From: an uncultured Desulfatiglans sp.
Lineage (GTDB): Bacteria > Desulfobacterota > DSM-4660 > Desulfatiglandales > Desulfatiglandaceae
Direction of reading: 5' to 3'
DNA: 48,021 bases
NCBI GenBank assembly: GCA_900498135.1
Contig: LR026961.1
Location: 3,421,465-3,469,485, forward strand
Below, in pieces: positions 1 through 8,530 of the stretch. The notes under the pieces are model-generated. The model was not told the DNA's origin. It was given only the letters and a program-made list of their open reading frames with translations, and made no database searches. Numbering within the stretch: the first letter of the stretch is position 1; each line of letters opens with the position of its first letter. A program made the translations under genes and the position numbers.

Positions 1-123
1 TTGTGAACCGTCATTCAGAGGCGTAGTAACACGCGTTTTTCGGGCCTGCATCTAACCGTTCGGATTTAATGCCGTTTTCGGCTACCCTTTGACTACCCAC
101 CCGGAACCCAGGTCAGAGATAGA

Positions 124-594
124 TTGAGGCTTGGAAGAGTGATTGATCGTAACAGGAAGCCCAGAAAAACATCCTACTACGCACCGAAAAAAGTCTCATT
201 ATCGGCTATGATCAAGCCCCCTATCGCACTTTTTGATAACATACTTTTTTATCTGGTGAACAGGCCTCGTAATAAGAATGAAGTCTATATCTACGACAGG
301 TTTATCTCTGCCACCCAAATTAAGATGGCCGCCCTAAACTATCGTACCCAATGGCTCAGATGCTTGTGGGGAAACATCAAGACGCCCCTTACCTTTTACA
401 TTGATATCGATGCGGAAACCTCCCTAACAAGACAGGTGTCGCGGAAAGATCCTTATACATATCCGGTTGAGATATTGCAAAAGGAGCGTCAGGAGTACCT
501 GCGACTTGCTCAAAGGCATAAATACACAATTATTAGAAATGACAGAAGCATCAAGGCAGCTTTTGCGGACCTTATCAGTAGTATCGGTTCATAA
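124..594 (+). pseudogene. 5'-truncated thymidylate-kinase-like protein
   Basis: The C-terminal two thirds resemble the nucleoside-monophosphate (dTMP) kinase fold. An acidic-Arg 'YDRF' segment near residues 57-60 matches the DR motif. A strand 'FYIDID' followed by a short Arg-rich lid (RQVSRKDPY) matches the usual dTMP kinase C-terminal half. The ATP-binding P-loop that should lie about 40 residues earlier is absent. The frame has a stop at 67-69, only TTG is available as a start at 124, and no P-loop is visible in the other two forward frames of bases 1-123. I read this as a gene that lost its 5' end, with a junction upstream. The DUF354 gene starts 9 bp downstream. Kinase-like genes of this type occur in O-antigen loci. 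A functional partial protein cannot be excluded. Confidence 0.5.
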
Positions 595-603
595 TTTAGA
601 CTT

Positions 604-1650
604 ATGTTGCGAATATTAGTTGACATTACACACCCTGCATATGTTCATCTGTACAAAAATATCATCCGTATTTTGAAGTCTCAGGGCCATCACGTGGTGG
701 TTACTGCGGCGCAGCACGAAGATACCCTTAAGTTATTGAGAAGTTACAATTTAGAGCATCTTGTTTTGGGTCGTAAGGGGCATAACATTAAAACAAAGTT
801 ATTGTATCAGCAGTTACTGACTCTTAGGCTCTGGTTACTAGCAAGGAAAAGTGATATTGACCTAGCTCTGGGCGGATCAACCACAGTAGCTCAGGGAACA
901 TTCTTTACAAGGGCTCGATCCATTATCTTTACGGATGACGATGGCGATATTGTCCCGCTTTTTGCGAAAAGCACCTATCCGTTTGCCAGTAAAGTCGTCC
1001 ATCCGCGTTGCATAAGAGACAGGCTAAGTAAGCGCAAACAAGTATTGGTTGATAGTTTTAAAGAGTTGGCTTACCTGCACCCTAACAATTTTCAACCAGA
1101 CAATTCCATTTTCAATTTGCTCGGTCTCGAAACGGGGCAAAGGTTTTTCGTGGTCAGATTCTCTGCCCTCAAGGCGCACCATGACCTTTTTGCCCGTGGC
1201 ATAAAAGACAAGGTACAATTGATCAGGTATCTTGAGAACTTCGGGCGTGTTTTCGTGAGTAGCGAATCCGAATTGGAAGGGGATTTAAAAAAGAATCAAA
1301 TAGAGCTTCCAATTGAAATGGTGCATTCTTTGCTCCATTTTGCTTCACTGTACATAGGAGATAGCCAGACTATGGCTGCTGAAGCAGCTGTTTTGGGTAC
1401 ACCATCTATCAGATGTAACACATTTGTCGGAAAACTGTCCTATCTTGAAGAACTTGAAAACGAATATAATTTAACTATCGGAGTAAGGCCTGAAAGCTTT
1501 GTTTCAGTTTTCCCAATAATAGAAAGTTATATGCGGGAACCCAATATTAAAAACATCTGGGCCGAGAGAAGAAATAGGCTTCTGAAAGACAAAATTGATT
1601 TCACAGAATGGTTTGTGAACTATATTAACTCGATGGAATGGATTAATTAG
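604..1650 (+). CDS. DUF354 family protein, predicted glycosyltransferase
   Basis: A 348-residue protein of the DUF354 type, a GT-B-like fold resembling UDP-GlcNAc epimerases and glycosyltransferases. The N-terminus 'ILVDITHPAYVHLYKNII' is the family signature, and an 'IGDSQTMAAEAAVLGTPSI' segment near residues 251-269 matches the nucleotide-sugar-binding region of GT-B enzymes. There is no signal peptide, so it is probably cytosolic or membrane-associated. It lies 9 bp after the truncated kinase gene and 2 bp before wecB, so it is almost certainly co-transcribed with wecB. Base composition is AT-rich, like its neighbours and unlike the rest of the window. The sugar substrate cannot be read from the sequence. 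Confidence 0.85.
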   Translation: MLRILVDITHPAYVHLYKNIIRILKSQGHHVVVTAAQHEDTLKLLRSYNLEHLVLGRKGHNIKTKLLYQQLLTLRLWLLARKSDIDLALGGSTTVAQGTFFTRARSIIFTDDDGDIVPLFAKSTYPFASKVVHPRCIRDRLSKRKQVLVDSFKELAYLHPNNFQPDNSIFNLLGLETGQRFFVVRFSALKAHHDLFARGIKDKVQLIRYLENFGRVFVSSESELEGDLKKNQIELPIEMVHSLLHFASLYIGDSQTMAAEAAVLGTPSIRCNTFVGKLSYLEELENEYNLTIGVRPESFVSVFPIIESYMREPNIKNIWAERRNRLLKDKIDFTEWFVNYINSMEWIN

Positions 1651-1652
1651 TC

Positions 1653-2738
1653 ATGAATATTTGCATTGTAGTGGGTACACGGCCTGAAATAATTAAGATG
1701 TCCCCAATAATGCGTTTGTGTCAAATTAAAAGGCGATCATTTTATGTTGTTCATACCGGCCAACACTATTCATTTTCATTAGATAAAGTCTTCTTCGAGG
1801 AACTTCAACTCCCTAAACCTGAATATAACCTTGAGGTGGGCTCTCACAGCCATTCAAAACAGACGGGCAGGATCCTTGAGAGAATTGAAAATGTCTTTTC
1901 CGTGAACCACCCGGATATTGTATTGGTACAGGGCGATACCAATAGTGTTCTGGCCGGAGCCTTGGCTGGCGCTAAGGCCAAGATCAAGGTCGGGCATGTT
2001 GAGGCTGGTCTTCGGAGCTTTGATAGAAACATGCCTGAAGAAATCAACAGAGTTGTAGCTGATCATATTTGTGACTATTTGTACGCACCGACTGAAATCG
2101 CAAAAACCAATTTAATAAATGAGGGAATAACGGAGAATCAGATATTCGTAACCGGAAACACGGTCACAGATGCCATCCTTGGGAATTTGAATATTGCACA
2201 AAAAGAAAGCGACATAATGCGCAAATTGGGAGTCGGTCCGGATAGCTATTTTTTGGCGACATTTCACAGGCCCGAGAATGTTGATAATAGAACCAAGCTG
2301 GAAAATATTATTATAGGTTTAGAGCAGATCGCATCGGATAACCGATTGCCTGTTGTTGTTCCATTGCACCCGAGAACGCAGAAGATGATTAAAACATTTG
2401 AAATTGGACATTTATCCGATTCTATAAAATTCATTGGGCCAGTTACATACCTGGACTTTGTTTCATTGCTAAACAATGCGAAATTAGTCTTTACCGATTC
2501 CGGGGGCGTACAGGAAGAGGCATGTATTCTTAAGGTTCCCTGCATTACATTGCGGGAAAATACCGAACGTCCAGAAACCATTGATATCGGGGCAAATCTT
2601 CTGGCAGGCACAGATTTGAATAGAATTGTTGAATGTTCCCGAATAATGCTAAACAAACCAACGGATTGGGCAAATCCCTATGGGGATGGGCAAGCAGCCG
2701 CAATTATAATGGCACACCTGGATGAAGAGCTTGGATAA
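1653..2738 (+). CDS. wecB: UDP-N-acetylglucosamine 2-epimerase (non-hydrolysing)
   Basis: Interconverts UDP-GlcNAc and UDP-ManNAc in the cytosol, feeding ManNAc-type sugars into surface glycans. All family blocks are visible in order: VGTRPEIIKM at the N-terminus, HTGQHY, QGDTNSVLAGALAG, VGHVEAGLRS, PEEINR, TFHRPENVD, PLHPRTQKM, TDSGGVQEEA and RENTERPETI. The last carries the Arg/Glu residues that bind the diphosphate. The length of 361 residues is normal for the family. The gene starts 2 bp after the DUF354 stop. Its 3' end overlaps the annotated 5' end of the ATP-grasp gene by 17 bp, so the four genes appear to form one operon. No ManNAc dehydrogenase (wecC) is present in the window. Confidence 0.96.
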   Translation: MNICIVVGTRPEIIKMSPIMRLCQIKRRSFYVVHTGQHYSFSLDKVFFEELQLPKPEYNLEVGSHSHSKQTGRILERIENVFSVNHPDIVLVQGDTNSVLAGALAGAKAKIKVGHVEAGLRSFDRNMPEEINRVVADHICDYLYAPTEIAKTNLINEGITENQIFVTGNTVTDAILGNLNIAQKESDIMRKLGVGPDSYFLATFHRPENVDNRTKLENIIIGLEQIASDNRLPVVVPLHPRTQKMIKTFEIGHLSDSIKFIGPVTYLDFVSLLNNAKLVFTDSGGVQEEACILKVPCITLRENTERPETIDIGANLLAGTDLNRIVECSRIMLNKPTDWANPYGDGQAAAIIMAHLDEELG

Positions 2739-3855
2739 GGCAAGTGGGCGGGGCGGGTGCGTTTCTGATGAAGCCGACTACAAGAGTATGGCAAGAAGGA
2801 TTTTATTAGGCGAGATATCAAGCTATAAGGCTGCTGTTATAGCTAAGTATTTAAAGTTATTTTATCCTCGGACTCATATAACTGCATATGATTACAAAGG
2901 GATAATCAGATGTTTTCATACCAAATATTGCGATGATTTTATATCTCCGCCCAGCCCAAAAGAGGGCTGGGAAGTGCATCTGCGATTTTTACGAGACATT
3001 ATTAAAGAAAGACAAATCGATTTGTTCGTTCCCGTTCATAGTGAGATGTATGGTGAGTACATAAAACACAGGGATTTTTTGGGCAGAGCGTTTGGGTATC
3101 TTGGTGATTTTGCTCAGTTTGATCTATTGCATGATAAGCGGAAACTTAATGGGCTTCTGGCTGAATTGGACATTAGAAGGCCAAGGACCTACACGACAAT
3201 CGATGTTGCCGAACTGCCTTGTGTTGTTAAGCCCAGAAACCTATCTTCATCTAAAGGGGTTAAATACATACTCAGTGAAGAAGACCGGAATAAGTGCCGA
3301 AGCTTGAACGGTGAGGATCTAATCATCCAGGAATACGTGGACGGCGTTGGATGCGGGTATTCGGTTTACGCTCAGGATGGCCAGGTCCTTATTGGGTTTG
3401 GGCACAAAAGGCTTGCTGAACAACCGGTAACGGGAGGGTCGAGCGTTTACCGGGATACGTATTTTAATTGCAGGATCCGGGAGATCTCCGAAGAGATTTT
3501 AAAGGCCACAAAATGGACCGGATTTGCCATGTTGGAATTTAAATTGACGGACAAAGGTGAAATATACGTCATAGAGATTAATCCCAGGATTTGGGGTTCC
3601 ATTAACCAGGGGCTACAGAATGGATGTAATTATTTTGAGCCGCTATTAGGTAAATCAAATTTTGTTAGAAAGAAGGATGTTCAATATAAGACCTACTTAT
3701 CTCCGTTGTTATATATTTCCCTCCTCAATTATCTGTTCCGACTCGACGTGGGTCCATTGGCTAATTTTTTCAAAAATATTAGGGTAAATCGGGCGGATGT
3801 ATCTTTCCTGGATGATCCAAAGGGGTTTATCAGCCTGATCGCTCGAAAAATGTAA
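2722..3855 (+). CDS. ATP-grasp domain protein (carboxylate-amine ligase type)
   Basis: A 377-residue protein with an N-terminal Rossmann-like pre-ATP-grasp region (residues about 23-110) and an ATP-grasp core. Visible ATP-grasp residues are the lysine in 'CVVKPRN' (about K170), the 'IIQEYVDG' hinge (about 201-208) and the metal-binding 'EINPR' (about 285-289). Such proteins ligate a carboxylate to an amine, often an amino acid onto a sugar or peptide. The substrate is unknown here. The first 22 residues (from ATG 2722, inside wecB) are poorly conserved in character. ATG 2788 would begin directly at the ordinary Rossmann start (MARRILLGE) and is the likelier start. The HAD gene follows 10 bp after the stop. 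Confidence 0.85.
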   Translation: MKSLDKASGRGGCVSDEADYKSMARRILLGEISSYKAAVIAKYLKLFYPRTHITAYDYKGIIRCFHTKYCDDFISPPSPKEGWEVHLRFLRDIIKERQIDLFVPVHSEMYGEYIKHRDFLGRAFGYLGDFAQFDLLHDKRKLNGLLAELDIRRPRTYTTIDVAELPCVVKPRNLSSSKGVKYILSEEDRNKCRSLNGEDLIIQEYVDGVGCGYSVYAQDGQVLIGFGHKRLAEQPVTGGSSVYRDTYFNCRIREISEEILKATKWTGFAMLEFKLTDKGEIYVIEINPRIWGSINQGLQNGCNYFEPLLGKSNFVRKKDVQYKTYLSPLLYISLLNYLFRLDVGPLANFFKNIRVNRADVSFLDDPKGFISLIARKM

Positions 3856-3865
3856 ATGAAGTAGT

Positions 3866-4405
3866 ATGAAGAAGCTGAACGCCATTGACCTTGATAACAC
3901 TTTGATCCCCTTTGATTCTTTTAGGATTCTCGTTGTTTCTCATCTTAAGCAAAAAAAATACTTGACTCCTGTGTCCGTAATCGCGCTGATGCGGAAAATG
4001 CGCATGATTGGAGGCGCGGAGTTTAAGCAAAGAGTCCTTTGTTGCCTCCAAGAGGAAGAACAGTATCCTGTGTTAATCCATGAGGTGGTCCGGCAAGTGA
4101 TGTCTGCCATAAGGTCGGAGATCATGGAAGAAATTGATGACGAAACAGATGAAGATACCAGCAACGTTCTGATAACTGCATCGCCTAAAGACTACGTCAA
4201 GTTGGTCGCCCAAAGGCTCGGGTGGCCCTACATGGCATCTGAAATAAAAGGGAAACGCTTTATCCATTGTCATGGGAAGAAGAAATTAGAATTATTGCTC
4301 AAATATTATCCTGAGGACAAATTCATATACAACTTTGCCATATCAGATTCACTCTCTGACCTGCCCTTGCTGCAAACCTTCAGAAAATATCGTTTATTAA
4401 TCTGA
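3866..4405 (+). CDS. HAD-family phosphatase
   Basis: A small (179 residue) haloacid-dehalogenase-type hydrolase. Motif I is 'DLDNT' with nucleophile Asp8 and acid/base Asp10. Motif II is in 'LITASP', the motif III lysine lies in 'HGKKKLELL', and motif IV is the Asp pair in 'SDSLSDLPLL'. All catalytic positions are present. The insertion between motifs I and II is helical and fits subfamily I (SerB/HAD-IB-like). In this operon it probably dephosphorylates a sugar-phosphate or lipid-phosphate intermediate, which is inference from context. It is the last gene of the AT-rich block; GC content rises after its stop. Confidence 0.85.
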   Translation: MKKLNAIDLDNTLIPFDSFRILVVSHLKQKKYLTPVSVIALMRKMRMIGGAEFKQRVLCCLQEEEQYPVLIHEVVRQVMSAIRSEIMEEIDDETDEDTSNVLITASPKDYVKLVAQRLGWPYMASEIKGKRFIHCHGKKKLELLLKYYPEDKFIYNFAISDSLSDLPLLQTFRKYRLLI

Positions 4406-4778
4406 TCTCTGTCCTTCAATTGTGATTAGAGAGGAAGGATCGTGCGTGCATCCCCCCTGCATCAGCGGCATTGAAATCATGGCCCGCCAGGACCAACACA
4501 TAACACATTGATATCAAACTCATCAAATGGGCGAATAGCGCCCTCCCCTCCTCCTAATCGCCTCTATCCCATGCCCGGGAAGATTTTGACCTGGTGGTGA
4601 AAAGATCGGTTCTGGAGCGCGGGGTCGGAGGTGTGATGTCATAGGTCTGATGTCGGAGGGCGGGGATGGTTGGATGATTAGATGACTGCGTGCGGCGTTG
4701 GATGGATGAATCCTTCGGGATCGGATGAGTGGATGCCACCTCCGGAGTTGGATGGCTTTGGTGGATGCGTAATGTAGC
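4406..4778. other. non-coding interval with GGATG-rich tract
   Basis: No convincing gene. Bases about 4640-4770 contain many irregular copies of GGATG/TGGATGA, as if from a decayed short tandem repeat. The small frames here have no recognisable protein features. The composition step from AT-rich to GC-rich falls near the left edge. Confidence 0.5.
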
Positions 4779-5579
4779 GTGATGAATGTGGATTTCACGA
4801 TAAAAGCATATAAAGAATTATTGGTAGCCGTGAAGAGGCAGGGCTTTTCTTTTCAGACGGTTGAGCTGTTCATGTCACAATTGTTGGAGAAGGTGGTTGT
4901 TCTTCGGCATGATGTGGATCGGCTACCGGGGAACTCCTTGAGGATGGCAAGGCTAGAACAGGAATTGGGGGTTGTGGCGACGTATTATTTTCGGTCAGTC
5001 CCTGAAAGCTGGAATGAGGGGATTATTCAAGAAATCGCGGGGTTGGGTCATGAGGTTGGGTATCATTACGAATCCCTCACAACCTGCAAGGGCAATCTGG
5101 AACAGGCCTTTAATGATTTTAAGCTCAACCTGGAGAGGTTGCGCAAGCTAGTGCCGGTTTCAACGATCTGTATGCATGGGAGCCCGAGATCGGCATGGGA
5201 CAGCAAGGATCTTTGGAAGATTTATGGGTACGAATCGTTGGGAATTGCCGGGGAGCCTTATCTGGATACTGATTTTGATGAGGTGTTTTATTTGACGGAT
5301 ACGGGGAGGCGGTGGGACGGCTGGAAGGTCAGCGTCCGTGACAAAATGCGACAGCAGAAAGAATGGGTCGAGCAGGGTCTTGTGTTTCATAGCACTTGGG
5401 AAATCATCCGCGCGGCTAAGCATGGCAAACTGCCGGACCGTATCATGATGACCGTGCATCCACAGCGGTGGACGGATGATCCTGTGGCGTGGGGGAAGGA
5501 GTTGATTTTGCAGAATACTAAAAATGTGGTGAAAAGACTGGTTTTAAAGAACAGAACGAAGGGAACAAAAAGTGATTAA
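4779..5579 (+). CDS. Polysaccharide deacetylase-like (NodB/CE4 fold) protein
   Basis: A 266-residue protein with the CE4 polysaccharide-deacetylase layout. An early 'LRHDVDR' (about residues 42-48) supplies the catalytic Asp and a metal-binding Asp. A 'GHEVGYHYE' block (about 90-98) corresponds to the usual H-x3-H-type metal ligand motif. A late 'TVHPQRW' supplies the C-terminal histidine. It probably deacetylates an N- or O-acetylated surface glycan or modifies a sugar intermediate; the substrate is unknown. There is no signal peptide, which suggests a cytosolic step. Start is GTG 4779 or ATG 4782. It is separated from both neighbours by long gaps, so it appears monocistronic. Confidence 0.8.
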   Translation: MMNVDFTIKAYKELLVAVKRQGFSFQTVELFMSQLLEKVVVLRHDVDRLPGNSLRMARLEQELGVVATYYFRSVPESWNEGIIQEIAGLGHEVGYHYESLTTCKGNLEQAFNDFKLNLERLRKLVPVSTICMHGSPRSAWDSKDLWKIYGYESLGIAGEPYLDTDFDEVFYLTDTGRRWDGWKVSVRDKMRQQKEWVEQGLVFHSTWEIIRAAKHGKLPDRIMMTVHPQRWTDDPVAWGKELILQNTKNVVKRLVLKNRTKGTKSD

Positions 5580-6019
5580 AAATTAGCCGCTCCCCTTAGG
5601 GTTCTTGGGCCAAAACCGTTTTCGGTATAAATGAATCCCTGGCAGCCAATTCCAAATTATAACCATCACACAATTTAAGCCTAGCCGATAATATCAATGC
5701 CGTCCACTGCCCTCCTTTAGCAGTTCCCGCCAGGACTATTTCTGTAAGCAGTATGGATTTCGATCAACTGGTGATCAACCGAACAGTCAAATGCATCTCA
5801 GCGGAAGTCGAAGATATGAGGTCCCCGAATATGGTCTCTCATGTGATCCAGGACTCTGTTCGGAGGGATTCTTTTTCGAAGGTAGGGATTACCTCTACAT
5901 GCTTCTTTTGTTGAGGGAAGCTGACGAAGTACCCGGTTTTGACGTTTTTCGCGGACGTTTCAGGTGTACCGCGGGATAGGGATAGTGGGTATGTGTAACA
6001 ACAGATTCAAGATCTTGGT
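5580..6019. other. long intergenic region before the EPS operon
   Basis: No recognisable gene. A short frame at 5753-5914 (53 codons from ATG) has balanced amino-acid composition (it contains VINRTVKCISAEVEDM) and could be a remnant. It has no clear ribosome-binding site and I do not recognise it. The promoter of the EPS operon must lie here, but I could not pick a convincing one. Confidence 0.4.
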
Positions 6020-8056
6020 GTGGCAATGAGCGCAGTCGGTTCTGAGCAGGCAAATATGAACGGGATATGTGCGGAAGGAACTGAGGTACTTCGGGGAGCG
6101 GCCCCGCGGCCCTGGTTGCTGGGGGTGGGTGATTTTCTCTTCCTGAATGTGGCCTTCTGGACTGTAAACTCCTGGAAAGGCGGACCGTGGCATCTGAGCG
6201 ACCGCAATTTCAAGCTCCTGCTGGCCTTTTGGGGGGGCTGGTTTTTGGTTTCTCTGGGGACCCGGAAGTTCCGGATCAGGCCTTGGAAAGGCTACTGGGT
6301 GGGTGTGTGGGATATTCTGAGATCAGGGCTATACTTGGCCTATGCCATGGCGCTGGTTGTGGTGCTGATGGGCGAGTATGCCGTGTCGAGAGGGCAGGTC
6401 TTTGGGACCTGTCTGGTGCTGACAGGTCTGGAGTTGGCGATATTTATGGTGATGTACCCGGCTTTTGCGGGGAGACGATCCGGGACGGATGAGACTGCAA
6501 CAAGGCCGCGGACAAAGGCCGAGGGCATTTCTTCCCTTTTGATGCTTGCCGATATGGCGCTGGTGGGGCTTTCCTTTTTCCTGGTCCATTATTTCAAGAG
6601 GGGCGATTTCGAGCTTCTGCCCGGGTACGAAATCCTCGTACTTCTTTTTTATGGGACGTGGTTCGTTTGCTCATCGATCACCGGGAAATTCCGGAGGAAG
6701 GCCCACGGCAATTTCTACCAGATCCTGTGGCCCTGGCTAAAGGCCGGGGTTCTGATGTTTCTGAGCCTGGCCCTGATCGTTTTCTTGTTCCGGTTCGCTG
6801 AGTTCTCGCGGATCCAGGTCTTTGGCAGTGTGGTGGTGCTGGTTTACCTGGAGAGTATCCTGGTGGCCTTCTATGTCGCCAGGAAACAGCAGCGGGGGCT
6901 GGAGGAGGACGTCGAATCCCTGGAGGAGCGGCAGAGGCTCCTGAGGCAGGAGAGACTCGAGGTCATGGATCCAGCGAGGATCCAGGAGAGGCTCTTCGCA
7001 CCGGTGCGGGGGCTGTTGCGGGACAGGGCCTTCAAGGGGGACGGGGAGGTCTTTGACTTTCTGGACCAGGCGCTCGACCTCCGCTCTGTTTTACGGGCCG
7101 AGATGGTGCTCCGGGACAGCAGCGATCTGATCCAGTGGGATCTGTTGGAGGGGCATCCGGTGAGGCTGGTGATCAACCTCCGGAAGATCAACGACATGCG
7201 TTGGGTGAACCGGTATCTGTTGGAGGCGCACAATATGCTGTTGGCGGGGGGATGGCTGGTGGTCATGGCCCACACCATTCAAACGCACCGTGAATGGATG
7301 TTCCAGAAATACCCCCGGGTGCTGGCGCATATCCTGTATACGATCGATTTTGCGATCCATCGTGTCGCCCCCAAGCTGCCATGGATCAAGCAGCTTTATT
7401 TCTCCGTGACCAAGGGGCGGGATCGGAGGCTGTCGCGGGCCGAGGTGCTGGGAAGGATCCGTTTTTGCGGCTTCGAGATTTCGGCGGAGAAGAAGATCCA
7501 CAACCGTTTGTATGTAGTGGCGCAAAAACTTCTTTCCCCTTCTCATAACGAAGAGCCCTCTTACGGGCCTTTGGTGAAGCTCAGACGCTTGGGTTATAGG
7601 GGGGAGGTGCTTTCCATTTACAAATTTCGGACGATGCATCCCTATTCGGAATTCATCCAGGACTATGTGGTGGCAAAGTGCGGTCTGCTGCCCGGGGGAA
7701 AGATCAGGGACGACTTCCGCCTGACCGCCTGGGGAAAGGTGATGCGCAGGCTGTGGCTGGACGAGCTGCCCATGCTCTACAATCTGGTCAAGGGGGACCT
7801 GCAGCTCTTCGGGGTGCGGCCGCTGAGCGCCCAGTATTTCGGGATGTATCCGAAGGATTTGCAAGAGCTGCGGATGCAGGCGAAGCCGGGGCTGGTGCCT
7901 CCCTTTTATGCGGACATGCCCGAGAGTTTCGAGGAGATCTGCGAGTCGGAGCGGCGGTATTTGAGGACGTATCTGGAGCGGAAGGTGCGGACCCAGATCG
8001 TTTATTTCTGGAAGGCATTCCATAACATCGTGTTCAACGGCGCACGGAGCAAATGA
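6020..8056 (+). CDS. Large membrane sugar transferase (polyprenyl-phosphate phosphoglycosyl transferase)
   Basis: Probably starts exopolysaccharide synthesis by moving a sugar-1-phosphate from a nucleotide sugar to a lipid carrier. The C-terminal part has the bacterial sugar transferase blocks: 'IYKFRTM' (about 525-535), the catalytic Asp-Glu dyad in 'LDELPML' (about D581/E582), and 'KGDLQLFGVRPL'. At 678 residues it is much larger than a minimal (about 200) or WbaP-type (about 470) enzyme. Two similar four-helix membrane modules lie at about residues 30-150 and 172-290. A soluble middle region (about 295-490) ends in a stretch resembling a methyltransferase-like or regulatory domain. The usual membrane re-entrant helix before the catalytic domain is not obvious. 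Start is GTG 6020 or ATG 6026. The VanZ-like gene follows. Confidence 0.85.
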   Translation: MAMSAVGSEQANMNGICAEGTEVLRGAAPRPWLLGVGDFLFLNVAFWTVNSWKGGPWHLSDRNFKLLLAFWGGWFLVSLGTRKFRIRPWKGYWVGVWDILRSGLYLAYAMALVVVLMGEYAVSRGQVFGTCLVLTGLELAIFMVMYPAFAGRRSGTDETATRPRTKAEGISSLLMLADMALVGLSFFLVHYFKRGDFELLPGYEILVLLFYGTWFVCSSITGKFRRKAHGNFYQILWPWLKAGVLMFLSLALIVFLFRFAEFSRIQVFGSVVVLVYLESILVAFYVARKQQRGLEEDVESLEERQRLLRQERLEVMDPARIQERLFAPVRGLLRDRAFKGDGEVFDFLDQALDLRSVLRAEMVLRDSSDLIQWDLLEGHPVRLVINLRKINDMRWVNRYLLEAHNMLLAGGWLVVMAHTIQTHREWMFQKYPRVLAHILYTIDFAIHRVAPKLPWIKQLYFSVTKGRDRRLSRAEVLGRIRFCGFEISAEKKIHNRLYVVAQKLLSPSHNEEPSYGPLVKLRRLGYRGEVLSIYKFRTMHPYSEFIQDYVVAKCGLLPGGKIRDDFRLTAWGKVMRRLWLDELPMLYNLVKGDLQLFGVRPLSAQYFGMYPKDLQELRMQAKPGLVPPFYADMPESFEEICESERRYLRTYLERKVRTQIVYFWKAFHNIVFNGARSK

Positions 8057-8096
8057 AAGGATATTCGGTGCAGAGGCGGAAAGAAAAGATCTTCTG

Positions 8097-8525
8097 ATGG
8101 CCTATGGGGATCTCGGGGGCTTGAGTGCCCGGGGGGAAAAATCCAGGTCCTGGTGCCGATGGGGGCTGGTGATCGCTTGTGTGGTGTTCACCGTTGTGGC
8201 GGCCGTTCCTTACGGCCGTGATGCGCACAGCGTGGTGGTTTTATCCGTTGGGCTCGACAAGATTGTGCATCTGTTGGGGTTCGCGTTTTTGGCCGTGCTG
8301 GCGATCGGAGCGGGCAAGGGCCTTTTGTTGTGGAAAAGGGTGGGGCTCGTTTTGCTGGTGCTGGGCTTCGGGGCGGGCATCGAGTGGATGCAATCCTATC
8401 TCCCTTATCGGACGTTCAACCCGGTGGATATTGTCGCGAACTCGATCGGGGTGGCCATCGGGGCGGTGGTGGGGGCCGCGGCCTTGCAGAACGGGAGACG
8501 GAGTGTTGAGAGGGCTTCGCAGTAA
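8097..8525 (+). CDS. VanZ-like membrane protein
   Basis: A 142-residue integral membrane protein with about four hydrophobic segments. The VanZ signatures are 'DKIVHLLGFAFLAVLA', an 'IEWMQ' motif, and 'FNPVDIVANSIGVAIGA' with the conserved Asp. In polysaccharide operons VanZ-like proteins commonly sit next to polymerases or exosortase-type genes, but their biochemical role is not established. It lies 40 bp after the sugar transferase and 5 bp before the polymerase gene, consistent with one transcript. Confidence 0.85.
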   Translation: MAYGDLGGLSARGEKSRSWCRWGLVIACVVFTVVAAVPYGRDAHSVVVLSVGLDKIVHLLGFAFLAVLAIGAGKGLLLWKRVGLVLLVLGFGAGIEWMQSYLPYRTFNPVDIVANSIGVAIGAVVGAAALQNGRRSVERASQ

Positions 8526-8530
8526 GGGGC

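Noticed and set aside
4640-4770. GGATG-rich tract as a functional repeat
   Set aside because: Spacing is irregular and no unit length repeats cleanly.
5753-5914. 53-codon frame upstream of the EPS operon as a gene
   Set aside because: No ribosome site and no recognised similarity; kept only as a note in the gap entry.
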